Shown: positions 54,804 to 63,998, numbered from the stretch's first letter. The stretch is DNA of 64,000 bases from Megasphaera sp. AM44-1BH (GCF_003467125.1 NZ_QSFA01000015.1:1-64000); one strand, 5' to 3'. Notes: a model not told the origin generated them from the letters alone. Numbers and translations are program-made.

Positions 54804-55409
54804 TTAATAGAGCTGCAACAGCTGTGGAATCACTCCGGTGGACTGGATGGCTTCGAGACACTCTAAAATACCGACGACTCCGATAAACCACAATACATCA
54901 AAGGCCGCCTTGCGGAAAACTTTGGGCTTTACCGTATATTCTTTCGGTTCGTAATACAGGCTCCTGTCCGGGATGAACCGGGGCACGTCGGCCAGGTATT
55001 CTTCGTAAGGCTTGCCAAACAAGCGGAGCAGTTTCTGTTCTTCTGACCGGATTATTACAGGGTATATCACGGCAAATCCCATAATAAGCATTGCTGCCAG
55101 CGACAAGGATTCCGTGCACAATCCGACGCCGGCACACCCCAGGAAGCTGAAGAAATACAGAGGATTGCGGCAGACCGAATAGGGACCTTCCCGAACCAGC
55201 ACCCCGTCTTTATAACCGGCAATATACTGGGCACACCACATTCTTCCCGCCGTCGCCAGCCCCACCAGCAGACATCCTAAAAAGAAAAGAATCCCCGTCA
55301 GCATCGGGGCTGCCATTTCCAGCGGTTTTCCCGAAACAAGAAATAACACGACAAAGGCCAGACCCAGTATTTGTGAAATGCGCGTCCTGTATGTAACTAA
55401 AAATTTCAT
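54804..55409 (-). CDS. Isoprenylcysteine methyltransferase-like membrane methyltransferase
   Basis: A 201-residue protein with about five membrane segments. The ICMT/phospholipid-methyltransferase pattern GPYSVCRNPLYFFSFLG near 81 and the later EEQKLLRLFGKPYEEYLADVPRFIPDR (in two parts near 130-155) are diagnostic of the SAM-dependent membrane family. The ATG at 55409 follows GGGAGG; the earlier start at 55430 contains that site. The substrate in bacteria is usually not known. Confidence 0.85.
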   Translation of the reverse strand: MKFLVTYRTRISQILGLAFVVLFLVSGKPLEMAAPMLTGILFFLGCLLVGLATAGRMWCAQYIAGYKDGVLVREGPYSVCRNPLYFFSFLGCAGVGLCTESLSLAAMLIMGFAVIYPVIIRSEEQKLLRLFGKPYEEYLADVPRFIPDRSLYYEPKEYTVKPKVFRKAAFDVLWFIGVVGILECLEAIQSTGVIPQLLQLY

Positions 55410-55579
55410 ATTTCCGTTCCTCCCATGCACTATGTGATTGTCTATACCGGGAGTATACCAATGATTATTAAAAATATGGTATATAAAGGATTAGGAAATG
55501 TTAAACAAAGAATATAAATTTTTTAAATCAGGACTTGCGTAATTCACAAATTTGATTTAGGATAATACTATCAGTTCAT

Positions 55580-55655
55580 GGGGATGTAGCTCAGCTGGGA
55601 GAGCGTGCGGTTCGCATCCGTAAGGTCGAGAGTTCAATCCTCTTCATCTCCACCA
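55580..55655 (+). tRNA. tRNA-Ala (anticodon CGC)
   Basis: A 76-base tRNA with encoded CCA. Acceptor GGGGATG pairs with CATCTCC and shows the G3:U70 pair that identifies alanine tRNAs. D-arm GCTC/GAGC, anticodon arm TGCGG-TTCGCAT-CCGTA with anticodon CGC (reads GCG), T-arm GAGAG/CTCTT with loop TTCAATC, discriminator A. The rest of the 55410-55811 gap has no other gene that I can see. Confidence 0.95.
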
Positions 55656-55660
55656 GAAAA

Positions 55661-55694
55661 ACGGAGGCCGTCACTGAAAGTGGCCTCTGTTTTT
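55661..55694 (+). terminator. Terminator after tRNA-Ala
   Basis: GAGGCC with CACT pairs with AGTGGCCTC, followed by TTTTTATTTTA. It ends a single-tRNA transcript. Confidence 0.85.
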
Positions 55695-55811
55695 ATTTTA
55701 TCTTTTACATACTATTACAGGAATTGACCATGGGACGCGTGGACCATGCCGCAATTCCTTTTTTATTGCCGCTGGCCTTATGGAGGCTCTGTCCGGCAGG
55801 AAAGGAATCCT

Positions 55812-56837
55812 ATGAAAAACACTGCCATCGTATTTCTGTTTGCACTACTTGCCTGCCCCATCATATCGTACGGGCAGATTCCGCCATCCTCATCAACTCT
55901 TCAGGGCCCTTCTCCTGCGGAAGTATCCCGGTTCTCCTGTGAAGGCCGGGTCTGGCGCCTCGACGCCACCGATGTAACGGCACTCCCCCGCAATTTCCGT
56001 ACAACCGATATGTCCTTCCGGCCTGTCGAAAAAAAATATCAGCAGGAAATCGATGCTGCCTATATTCCGTCCCGGCGAGGACTATCCAGACTGCACGCTT
56101 CCGGCTCGGCACAATTCACGGAAAAGCAGCTGCAGGCATTGGCTGGCGTATTAAAAGAAAAGGCATCCGGACCGGTGTACATTGTAGACCTGCGTCAGGA
56201 ATCCCATGGGTTTGCCAATGGGATCCCCATCAGCTGGTACGGGCCGCGGGACTGGGGTAATAAAGGCAAAAGCCATCACGCTGTCCTTCAGGACGAAAAA
56301 AATCGGCTTCACCACCTCAAAGGAAAGACCATCACTCTGTATCAGCAGGGAAAAGACGATGCCGTCCTTCCTGTACGCACCGTCCTCGTCGGCCGGGCAC
56401 AGACGGAACAAGAACTCGTGCAGGCTGCAGGCCTTCACTATTACCGCATCACGGCTACAGACCACCTCTGGCCCCGGCCGGAAACGATAGACCAGTTCAT
56501 CCGCTTTGTCCAGTCCCTGCCGCCCCAGGCCTGGCTGCACTTTCATTGTGAAGCCGGCATGGGCCGGACGACGGCTTTCATGAACCTGTACGATATGATG
56601 AAAAATCCATCCGTTCCCCTGAAAGACATCCTGTACAGAGAATATGAAATCGGGGGAAATTATACGGCCCATACCGTTTCCCATACCTCTCCATCCGACT
56701 GGAAAGGTCCGTACTACAATGAAAAGAGCCGCATGATACGGCTCTTCTATCAGTATGTACAAGAAAATTACCGGACAAACTTTGTCCATTCCTGGAGTAA
56801 CTGGCTCAAGGCTCACGAAACAGAAAAATATATGTAA
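55812..56837 (+). CDS. Cysteine phytase (PTP-like inositol polyphosphatase), secreted
   Basis: A 341-residue protein with a signal peptide (AIVFLFALLACPIISYG). The active-site loop HCEAGMGRTT carries Cys246 and Arg252, almost the same as the Selenomonas/Mitsuokella phytases, and the general-acid loop is TATDHLWP with Asp217. It should remove phosphates stepwise from phytate outside the cytoplasm. The N-terminal partial beta-barrel typical of the family precedes the phosphatase fold. AAAGGA precedes the ATG at 55812; the longer start at 55746 has no site. Single gene. Such enzymes are typical of rumen and gut Negativicutes. Confidence 0.92.
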   Translation: MKNTAIVFLFALLACPIISYGQIPPSSSTLQGPSPAEVSRFSCEGRVWRLDATDVTALPRNFRTTDMSFRPVEKKYQQEIDAAYIPSRRGLSRLHASGSAQFTEKQLQALAGVLKEKASGPVYIVDLRQESHGFANGIPISWYGPRDWGNKGKSHHAVLQDEKNRLHHLKGKTITLYQQGKDDAVLPVRTVLVGRAQTEQELVQAAGLHYYRITATDHLWPRPETIDQFIRFVQSLPPQAWLHFHCEAGMGRTTAFMNLYDMMKNPSVPLKDILYREYEIGGNYTAHTVSHTSPSDWKGPYYNEKSRMIRLFYQYVQENYRTNFVHSWSNWLKAHETEKYM

Positions 56838-56844
56838 AACAAAG

Positions 56845-56882
56845 ACTGCCTGACCGTACGAATTTCCGTCCGGTCAGGCAGT
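56845..56882 (+). terminator. Hairpin after the phytase gene
   Basis: ACTGCCTGACCG and CGGTCAGGCAGT form a perfect 12-bp stem around a 14-base loop; TCTCTCTC follows, a weak U-tract. Confidence 0.6.
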
Positions 56883-56897
56883 TCTCTCTCAATAAAC

Positions 56898-57365
56898 TTA
56901 CTTGATTTTCCCTATTTCTATCTCATCAATTTTCCCTTTTTCGATTTCAAAAACCATTCCTACATCAGGTGTCCCAACGGCAGTATAGATGAACTTGTCA
57001 CCATGAATCACATCGGGTGCGCCATATGTCTCCTGCAACACCGACGCATCCATCCCTACGTGGATTCCTTCCGGCGTCTGCCAGCCATTGTTGGCCGAGG
57101 ATTCTACACGATATACGATTTCATCCGCCAGATGAATGGATACCGAATCGCCATATTCATACTCGACAACCGACCCGGACGGAACAGACGACGTATACTC
57201 ACGCTCAATCTCCGTCGGCGCACCGTATATCTGCCGTACATACGAACCATCACTGCCATACCCAATGCCACCCAGATACAAAGACTCCTGGGGTACAGAA
57301 GCAAATGCGGCCGAAGCAGCCAGCGTCAAGAGAGTTGCAGAAACAACCATTGTCCATTTTTTCAT
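56898..57365 (-). CDS. Secreted protein with two BamE/SmpA-like repeats, unknown
   Basis: A 155-residue protein with a signal peptide (TMVVSATLLTLAASAAFA). The mature part has two similar halves, GIGYGSDGSYVRQIYGAPTE near 33 and GIHVGMDASVLQETYGAPDV near 100; each matches the G-x-x-x-x-x-V-x-x-x-YG-x-P pattern of SmpA/BamE-like and related periplasmic modules. The function is unknown. Negativicutes have an outer membrane, so this may be periplasmic. Single gene; the neighbour at 57465 on the same strand is also exported. Confidence 0.75.
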   Translation of the reverse strand: MKKWTMVVSATLLTLAASAAFASVPQESLYLGGIGYGSDGSYVRQIYGAPTEIEREYTSSVPSGSVVEYEYGDSVSIHLADEIVYRVESSANNGWQTPEGIHVGMDASVLQETYGAPDVIHGDKFIYTAVGTPDVGMVFEIEKGKIDEIEIGKIK

Positions 57366-57464
57366 TTGCGTTCACGCTCCTCATGTAATTTAGATAATTA
57401 TTATTGATTATTATTCTATCATACAATTTCATGCACTCGCAAGGGGTACGACACAAACCATCGG

Positions 57465-58304
57465 TCATACTATGACGCGGACGACGATTTTGACGGCTTT
57501 GTCCCAGTTGTATCCATCGGGAATGATGGTAATCGTTGACGTTCCCGGTTTGTTTGCCGTGAACAAGTCGTCTTTGCAGGTCAGCGCCCCCTGTCCATTG
57601 TACAGGACGCGTTCCCGTATCCCCCGGTTCAGCCGGCGCAACTGCATCGTTTCTCCTACTTTCATGGTCAGCGACTGCTGGGATGTATAAACAATCCCGT
57701 TATTACCAATACTAAATGAAATGGTATGTCCTGCCGGGACGGCGATTTCTTCAGGCAGTTCTTTTGCAATCAGGCGTTTGCCTTTCCAGCGGTACACCGT
57801 ATCCTGATGGCCCATGTGTTCGACGAGCTGGCCATTTTTGATTTCTACATTTCCCTGGAAAATAGCCGACCGGCTTAATAGTACCTGTGGCTTTTCATTC
57901 AGCCAGGCCAGTACATCATAGCTCAGGAACGCTCCGCTTCCTTCGTGTTTATACAATACCAGCTGATCCCGTTTATTGTTCAGCAGATTTCCCGACAGGA
58001 CATGAAGCGGGGCATATTTTCGCTCACTCTGGTAGATAGGAGTCCATTTCTTCTGCATCTCATCATAGGTCATGACAGCCGCCACATGAGATGGCCCATA
58101 ACTGGCACCTTTCACATATCCGCTCAGGACATAATCATCCGCATCAGCCCCCGTAAAGTGGACCGGCACCTGCTCCTTGAGGACAAATTGCGGTTCCAGC
58201 TGCTGAAATGTATCCGCTGGTTCAGCTGCCTGTACCAGCACACCGGACAAACAACAAATGCTCAGAATCTGCAATACCTTTCTCATCCACGTTTTCTTCA
58301 TCAT
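57465..58304 (-). CDS. Exported protein with C-terminal Big-like domain, unknown
   Basis: A 279-residue protein with a signal peptide ending VLVQA before AEP. The central part (GPSHVAAVMTYDEMQKKW, then YKHEGSGAFLSYDVLAW) resembles FG-GAP/VCBS-like beta sequences. The last 85 residues, from SLTMKVGETMQLRR to GTSTITIIPDG, look like a bacterial Ig-like (Big2) fold. GGAGGGACATCTG precedes the ATG. Probably periplasmic or surface-bound. Its role is unknown. It shares strand with the BamE-like gene, 100 bases away. Confidence 0.7.
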   Translation of the reverse strand: MMKKTWMRKVLQILSICCLSGVLVQAAEPADTFQQLEPQFVLKEQVPVHFTGADADDYVLSGYVKGASYGPSHVAAVMTYDEMQKKWTPIYQSERKYAPLHVLSGNLLNNKRDQLVLYKHEGSGAFLSYDVLAWLNEKPQVLLSRSAIFQGNVEIKNGQLVEHMGHQDTVYRWKGKRLIAKELPEEIAVPAGHTISFSIGNNGIVYTSQQSLTMKVGETMQLRRLNRGIRERVLYNGQGALTCKDDLFTANKPGTSTITIIPDGYNWDKAVKIVVRVIV

Positions 58305-58594
58305 CAGATGTCCCTCCTGACTATCTTATCACTACATATCTTTTCTGAAAACAGCTCCTGCCAGTCTCCCAGATCCAGTTTTGCCAAGATTGTCATCTCC
58401 ATTCCCTGCATCGTTTTTTCCATTATACCATGCCCACGGCCATAACCCTATGTTCCTCCGGCAGATTTTTTCAATAAAAATGATAGTCCGTTGCAAATGC
58501 AACTGTCACATAGTATCCGCTGGATTATACTAACCATGTAAGGACGAAACGCCGATCTACATGTTAGTGATAATACGAATAGGAGACGATACAC

Positions 58595-59926
58595 ATGGGA
58601 AAAAAATTGACAGACAAAGTGACCTGGGTAGGAAAAATCGATTGGGAATTGAATGAATTCCATGGACATGAATATTCTACAGAAAAAGGATCTTCGTACA
58701 ACTCGTACCTGATCCGCGATACGAAGACCGTTTTGATGGACACCGTATGGAAACCCTTTGATGAAGAATTTGTCGCTAACCTGAAGCGCGAAATCGACCT
58801 CAGGGACATCGATTATATCGTCATGAACCACAATGAAAACGATCACAGCGGTGCCCTGCCGGCCCTGATGCGTGAAATCCCGGACACACCGATTTACTGC
58901 ACGAAAAAAGGGGAAGCCATCCTGCGCGGTCTGTATCACCAGGACTGGAACTTCGTCAATGTAAAAACCGGCGATACGCTGGATCTCGGAAGCAGCCAGC
59001 TCGTCTTCATCGAAGCCCCGATGCTGCACTGGCCCGATACGATGTTTACCTATATGACCGGCGAAAATATCCTCTTCAGCAATGATGGATTCGGCCAGCA
59101 CTATGCCAGCGAAAAGATGTACAACGACTGCGTGGACCAGGCCGAACTGTACCAGGAAGCTATGAAATACTATGCTAATATCCTGAACCTGTACAGTCCC
59201 ATGGTTACCCGTAAGATTGATGAAATCCTGAAAATGAATGTACCTGTATCCATGATCTGCCCCAGCCACGGTGTTATCTGGCGTGATAACCCGCTGCGGA
59301 TCGTTGCTAAATACCAGGAATGGGCAAAAGCCTATCAGGAAAATCAGATTACTATCATCTACGACACGATGTGGAATTCGACGCGCCGCATGGCCGAATG
59401 CATTGCCGAAGGCCTGCGCGAAACTGATCCGACGCTGACAGTAAAATTGTTCAATTCTGCCGTGGATGACAAGAACGACATTGTTACGGAGGTCTTCAAA
59501 TCGAAGGCCATACTCGTAGGTTCTCCGACGATTAACTACGGCTTCCTCTTCTCCATCGGCGGCATCATGGAAATGATCCGTGGCCTGAAATTCAAGAATA
59601 AAAAAGCAGCCGCCTTTGGCAGCTATGGCTGGAGCGGTGAAGCAGTCAAACAGATTACAGCCCTTCTTCAGGGATCCGGTTTTGATGTCGTAAATGACGG
59701 ACTCCGCTGCCAGTGGAATCCGGACCAGGCAACACAGGAAACGTGCCGCGAATACGGCCGGGAATTTGCAAAAGCCGTCGGCGCCCCGGAAAATCCGGAA
59801 GATGAAGTACCGACAGAACTCGGTGATTACAACAACGACGAACAGATCGGCCAGGCTGCAAAGGAACATTTCGAAGATTGGGAAAGAGATGCCCGCGAAG
59901 GCGTCAAAGGCGGTTATGCCGGCTAA
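58595..59926 (+). CDS. Flavodiiron protein (FprA-type O2/NO reductase)
   Basis: A 443-residue A-type flavoprotein. The N-terminal metallo-beta-lactamase-like domain has all diiron ligands: His79, Glu81, Asp83 and His84 in HNENDHSG, His145 in APMLHW, Asp164 in NDGF and His225 in CPSHG. The C-terminal flavodoxin domain begins at ITIIYDTMWNSTRRMAE (FMN phosphate loop) near 254 and has GSYGWSGEA near 350. It reduces O2 to water or NO to N2O, protecting an anaerobe. No rubredoxin domain is fused. The large minus-strand ORF opposite (58448-59869) is a shadow. Single gene after a 290-base leader region that holds AT-rich -10-like elements. Confidence 0.95.
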   Translation: MGKKLTDKVTWVGKIDWELNEFHGHEYSTEKGSSYNSYLIRDTKTVLMDTVWKPFDEEFVANLKREIDLRDIDYIVMNHNENDHSGALPALMREIPDTPIYCTKKGEAILRGLYHQDWNFVNVKTGDTLDLGSSQLVFIEAPMLHWPDTMFTYMTGENILFSNDGFGQHYASEKMYNDCVDQAELYQEAMKYYANILNLYSPMVTRKIDEILKMNVPVSMICPSHGVIWRDNPLRIVAKYQEWAKAYQENQITIIYDTMWNSTRRMAECIAEGLRETDPTLTVKLFNSAVDDKNDIVTEVFKSKAILVGSPTINYGFLFSIGGIMEMIRGLKFKNKKAAAFGSYGWSGEAVKQITALLQGSGFDVVNDGLRCQWNPDQATQETCREYGREFAKAVGAPENPEDEVPTELGDYNNDEQIGQAAKEHFEDWERDAREGVKGGYAG

Positions 59927-59998
59927 TAGTTTGTAAGACTGTCCCCTTCTATCAGAGATATTTTTAAAAATTTACATTTTATTTCCAACTAAGCATGT

Positions 59999-60029
59999 GC
60001 TCTTTGCTCACATCCAGTGGGCAAAGAGC
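59999..60029 (+). terminator. Terminator of the flavodiiron gene
   Basis: GCTCTTTGC and GCAAAGAGC form a 9-bp stem with further CA-/TG pairing inside, followed by CTTTGTTT. Confidence 0.75.
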
Positions 60030-60198
60030 CTTTGTTTATGTCTGGTTTGGTGAGGAAATTGTACTAGCGATACCAATCCGGACTGGCCTTTCCGATGAGA
60101 AATATCAAATGATAATAAAGCTATTGCAATTTCGAAAAATCTGCTAAAATAAAGTTGCATCATTCTATGTTAGCAGATGCTTATAAAGGAGGTTCCTT

Positions 60199-61434
60199 AT
60201 GAAAACATTAGATGAACTGTACCAGCAGATGCTCAGGCAGGCCGCTGATGGCAAGCCGATCGATGTCGATGGAGACCCGAAGCTCATCGACTGCCTGGCC
60301 CATCCAGACGACCATCCGCTGATCTGGCGGGTAAAACCCTGCGTTTGTCCGCCTGATGAAAAACACCCCTGTGAGGAAGCCTGTTCCTGGGGCGCTATCA
60401 AGCCATCTCCCGATGGCAAAGGGCTGGTAATCAACGATGCGGAATGTGTAGGCTGTCAGGCCTGTGTCGATGCCTGCAAACTGGAAAGTCTCAAAACCAG
60501 TAAAGATATCATCCCCGTCGTACAGGAACTGCATGACTATGACGGCCCGGTCTATGCACTGGTGGCACCGGCTATCTCCGGTCAGTTCGGTCCTGACGTC
60601 ACCATAGGGAAGATACGCACCGCCCTGAAACATCTGGGATTCACCGGCATGCTGGAAGTCGCCGTATTTGCCGATATCCTGACCATGAAAGAAGCGCTGG
60701 AATTTGACAAAAACGTCCATACAGAAGAACAATTCCAGCTGACGAGCTGCTGCTGTCCTATGTGGATTGCCATGATAAAGAAACTGTATCACCAGCTGCT
60801 GCCAAATGTCCCCGGTTCTGTTTCCCCCATGATAGCCGGAGGCCGCACGGTAAAGGCACTGCATCCCAATGCCAAGACCGTATTCATCGGTCCATGCCTT
60901 GCTAAAAAAGCCGAACGCAAAGAACCGGATATCGCCGGTGCCATTGATTATGTCCTGACCTATCAGGAACTGCGTGATCTGTTTTCCGTCACCAATATCG
61001 ATTTGGCCCGGATGGAAGAAGAAAATGTCCCCCACGCATCCCAGTCCGGTATCGGCTATGCCTATGCCGGCGGCGTTTCCGAAGCCGTAGCCATGACCGT
61101 CTCCCAGCTGGATCCGGACCGCAAGGTGCCCATCAAGACCCGCAAAGCCGATGGCGTTCCCGGCTGCAAAGCCATGATCAATGACATTCTCGCCGGTAAC
61201 CGCGATGGCAATTTCTTTGAAGGGATGGGCTGCGTCGGTGGCTGTGTCGGTGGCCCCCGGGCCATCATCAAAAAGGAAGACGGCAAAGCCTGCGTCCAGG
61301 CCTACGGACAGGAAGCCCAGAGCCGGACGCCTGTCGAAAATCCTTATGTCATCGAACTGCTTAAACACTTGGGATTTGCTACAGTAGAAGAATTTCTGGA
61401 AAAGAGCGACCTCTTCGACCGTCATTTCGACTGA
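60199..61434 (+). CDS. [FeFe]-hydrogenase-like protein with TSCCCPMW motif
   Basis: A 411-residue protein. The N-terminus holds two [4Fe-4S] motifs: a CVC...C...C set (48-62) and CVGCQACVDAC (83-93). The H-cluster motifs are present in order: TSCCCPMW at 182-189, IGPCLAKKAE at 230-239, and FFEGMGCVGGC at 339-349. The first differs from the usual TSCCPxW of group A enzymes by an extra Cys; I associate this form with group B hydrogenases, whose physiological role is less clear. AAAGGAGG precedes the ATG. It lies near the flavodiiron gene and hydF is 23 kb away. It could oxidise or produce H2, or sense it. Confidence 0.88.
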   Translation: MKTLDELYQQMLRQAADGKPIDVDGDPKLIDCLAHPDDHPLIWRVKPCVCPPDEKHPCEEACSWGAIKPSPDGKGLVINDAECVGCQACVDACKLESLKTSKDIIPVVQELHDYDGPVYALVAPAISGQFGPDVTIGKIRTALKHLGFTGMLEVAVFADILTMKEALEFDKNVHTEEQFQLTSCCCPMWIAMIKKLYHQLLPNVPGSVSPMIAGGRTVKALHPNAKTVFIGPCLAKKAERKEPDIAGAIDYVLTYQELRDLFSVTNIDLARMEEENVPHASQSGIGYAYAGGVSEAVAMTVSQLDPDRKVPIKTRKADGVPGCKAMINDILAGNRDGNFFEGMGCVGGCVGGPRAIIKKEDGKACVQAYGQEAQSRTPVENPYVIELLKHLGFATVEEFLEKSDLFDRHFD

Positions 61435-61458
61435 CCGTTCATCAAATAAAGGCTGCCT

Positions 61459-62262
61459 ATGAATAAACTGAAACAACGGCTGTGTGCTCTGTTATGTACG
61501 ACTATACTGATAGGTACAACAGGAGCAGCTTATGCAGCTTCTGATTTTACGAACGATATGAAACTGGCCGTATCTGCCCGGCTGACACCCAATGAAGGAG
61601 CTGCCTCCATTGAACGGCAGTACGACCATCCCGATTCCCCGTATTACGCTCATCCCGATTTCTACCACATGAAATCCACGGCATCCCGGATCATTCTCAG
61701 CGGATACCAGACCTTCCAACAGACGAGCGAGTGGTCCTGCGGACCAGCAGCCGCCCTGACAGTACTGCAATGGTATGGCCGGGCAGACGGCTGGGACGAG
61801 CAAAAACTGGCTGACCTGCGTCATCCTCTGAAGAGCGTGATCGTCCCCGGTTTTCCCAATGGCTATCCGGGAACGACGCTGCGCCAGATGAAGGATATAT
61901 TTGACGGCGTCGGAGGATTCCATTACATCTCAAGCAGTGACTACCAAAAGAAAGGCCGGACACTCTCTGCCAGCGATGTACGCCAATTCCTGAAAGAGGG
62001 CCATCCCATCCTGGTCTGCTGGATAGACTGGAGCGGCCACTGGCAGGCAATCATTGGCTACGATGACATGGGAACCGCCAATGAAGCCGACGACGTCATC
62101 ATCGTCGCCGATCCGTACGATACCACCGACCATAACCAGGACGGGTATGGAATCTACTCCTGGCAACGGTTCCAATCGATGTTTTCCATGTACAATCAGT
62201 TCCCCGGATCAGAAGACGGCAGCAACCAGCTTTTCTTAGTACCCATTCCGGATAAAAAGTAA
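61459..62262 (+). CDS. Exported C39-like cysteine peptidase
   Basis: A 267-residue protein with a signal peptide (ALLCTTILIGTTGAAYA). The C39-like triad is visible: Cys94 in EWSCGPAAALTVLQWYG, His194 in SGHWQAIIGYDD and Asp218 in VADPYD. Such proteins are papain-like and may cleave peptides or toxin leaders, or act as bacteriocin- or cell-wall-linked enzymes. It lies 24 bases after the hydrogenase gene and may be co-transcribed, though the functions do not obviously connect. No transporter domain is fused, unlike the bacteriocin ABC exporters. Confidence 0.85.
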   Translation: MNKLKQRLCALLCTTILIGTTGAAYAASDFTNDMKLAVSARLTPNEGAASIERQYDHPDSPYYAHPDFYHMKSTASRIILSGYQTFQQTSEWSCGPAAALTVLQWYGRADGWDEQKLADLRHPLKSVIVPGFPNGYPGTTLRQMKDIFDGVGGFHYISSSDYQKKGRTLSASDVRQFLKEGHPILVCWIDWSGHWQAIIGYDDMGTANEADDVIIVADPYDTTDHNQDGYGIYSWQRFQSMFSMYNQFPGSEDGSNQLFLVPIPDKK

Positions 62263-62270
62263 ATTCATAA

Positions 62271-62320
62271 AAAATCACCTCTGACATCAGTATCCATGTA
62301 CTAATGTCAGAGGTGATTTT
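62271..62320 (+). terminator. Terminator after the C39-like gene
   Basis: AAAATCACCTCTGACAT and ATGTCAGAGGTGATTTT form a perfect 17-bp stem with T-runs at the end. The following 150 bases are AT-rich and hold no gene. Confidence 0.9.
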
Positions 62321-62474
62321 CATTATTAAATTAATTTTCCTGAATTTAACAGGAATCTTTATTTACTAATACTTCTCTAAAATAATATCTTCCTCTCTTC
62401 TCTTTTCTAATGATGTCACACTCCATCACTTCAGTAAATTGCATTTTATCCATCCAAAAATGTCAGATATAATC

Positions 62475-63998
62475 TCATTTCGTATCTGTTGCTTTCCCGG
62501 GCACAATGAAGCTTACCGCAAAGCCGTTGTATGTATAGGTGGCACGCTGTCCCTGCGGTATGTTTTCCGGAGCATTTTCGGTCTGGTCACCGGGGCGCAC
62601 ACTGCCACGCGTGTATATGATGTGCCCATCTGCTGTTTTTTCCAGTGTTTCGGTTCGTTTTTGAGTTTTATCGGACAAAGTATAGGTCATCTGAGGGGAT
62701 ATACCGTACATGGCAGCCTGATAGTACTGGTCAAACATGGTGCCATCTTTTTTGCCTGTACCGGCATAGAGTACGTCAAAGTCACTGCGGACGTTCTCTA
62801 TGCGTTTCATATTTTCTGCAAAGTCTTCCAGTGAGATATTGAGTTCCGCTTTGGATGGGAAAAGAAATTCGTCACCACTGAATAAAATTCTCCGTGACTT
62901 ATCTAATATGGCAATGCCTCCCAGAGTATGGTTCGAATGGGGAAATGCAATGATCTTCAGTTCCCGGTTGCCGAGATTCAGGGTATAGCCATCGGTCACA
63001 GTTATGACCGGATAATCCCGCGGGAAGGTAATTCCGGAAAAACTGGTATAAGGCACGGTCGCATAGGGAATACTTTCTGCCGTCATGAATGCCGCATCAA
63101 AGTAGGCATCATTGGCCGTATGATCAAAATGATAGTGCGTATTGATGACATATTTGACAGGCTTCGTCGTCAGCGTTTCTGCATATTGCCGTATATTCCC
63201 GGCCCCATACCCACAGTCAATCATAACGGCAATGGAATCCCCTTCGAGAAGATAGCAGTAATCTCCATCAGATTGGATTTTCCACGTGCCGGGAGCGATT
63301 TCTTCTGCATCAAACCACGGTTCATCCATCGGAGTCAGTGAGCCATCGCTATTCTTGATAAAAACGTCATGTTTTGAGGAGAAATCGATAGATTGTACTG
63401 GCTTCCAGATATAAGAGGAATCTATCTGCGTCACACCGTTGACAATATCTGTACTGTGACCTGCCATGACGCGCTGTGTCATAACCCGTGGGGTCGTTAC
63501 CCGTATGGGCTCTCCCAAACGCACGAGTGCATCCGTCGCTTCTTCATATCCTGCCATACTTGCCTTTTCATACCACTGCCGGGCCATCGAAAGATTGGCC
63601 GGGACTCCTTCTCCTTTTTCGTACATGCGTCCCAGTGCGTTCTGGGCCGGCGCAGAAATAATGTCACTGCGGTATGAAGCTTTTTCATACATTTCTCTGG
63701 CCCTGGTATAATCGACAGCCACGCCCAGCCCATCTTCATACATATGTCCCAGATAATAGGTCCCGGTCACATCGCCACGCTGCATCGCCTTCGTATACCA
63801 TTGCACGGCCGTCTTCAGATTTTTCTCTACGCCATAGCCATTTTCATAACACAGTCCGATATATCGTGACGCTTTGGAATGGCCATGTTCATCGGCATCA
63901 TGGAAATACTGCAGGGCCAATGTATAATTACCAGACTTATAAGCCGCAATCCCTTTATCCAGGAACGCCCCTGCGAGAAAACTCCGCCTGTGTGACAT
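62475..63998 (-). CDS. Sel1-repeat/metallo-beta-lactamase fusion, possibly 5'-truncated by window edge
   Basis: At least 507 residues. The first 160 hold about four Sel1-like repeats (e.g. YIGLCYENGYGVEKN near 46, YYLGHMYEDGLGV near 81, NALGRMYEKGEGVPAN near 120). A linker leads to a metallo-beta-lactamase-fold hydrolase from about 230: INTHYHFDHTAND with the HxHxDH core at 288-293, a later His in PHSNHTLGG near 355, and Asp in FSGDEF. C-terminal 80 residues are beta-rich. No RBS can be seen for the ATG at 63998 because the window ends there, so the true start, and any signal peptide, may be beyond it. Probable hydrolase with a repeat scaffold; substrate unknown. Confidence 0.82.
   Translation of the reverse strand: MSHRRSFLAGAFLDKGIAAYKSGNYTLALQYFHDADEHGHSKASRYIGLCYENGYGVEKNLKTAVQWYTKAMQRGDVTGTYYLGHMYEDGLGVAVDYTRAREMYEKASYRSDIISAPAQNALGRMYEKGEGVPANLSMARQWYEKASMAGYEEATDALVRLGEPIRVTTPRVMTQRVMAGHSTDIVNGVTQIDSSYIWKPVQSIDFSSKHDVFIKNSDGSLTPMDEPWFDAEEIAPGTWKIQSDGDYCYLLEGDSIAVMIDCGYGAGNIRQYAETLTTKPVKYVINTHYHFDHTANDAYFDAAFMTAESIPYATVPYTSFSGITFPRDYPVITVTDGYTLNLGNRELKIIAFPHSNHTLGGIAILDKSRRILFSGDEFLFPSKAELNISLEDFAENMKRIENVRSDFDVLYAGTGKKDGTMFDQYYQAAMYGISPQMTYTLSDKTQKRTETLEKTADGHIIYTRGSVRPGDQTENAPENIPQGQRATYTYNGFAVSFIVPGKATDTK

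Noticed and set aside
58448..59869. 473-codon open frame on the minus strand
   Set aside because: It lies opposite the flavodiiron gene, whose complete set of metal ligands proves the plus frame. The minus product has no ribosome site or recognisable motif.
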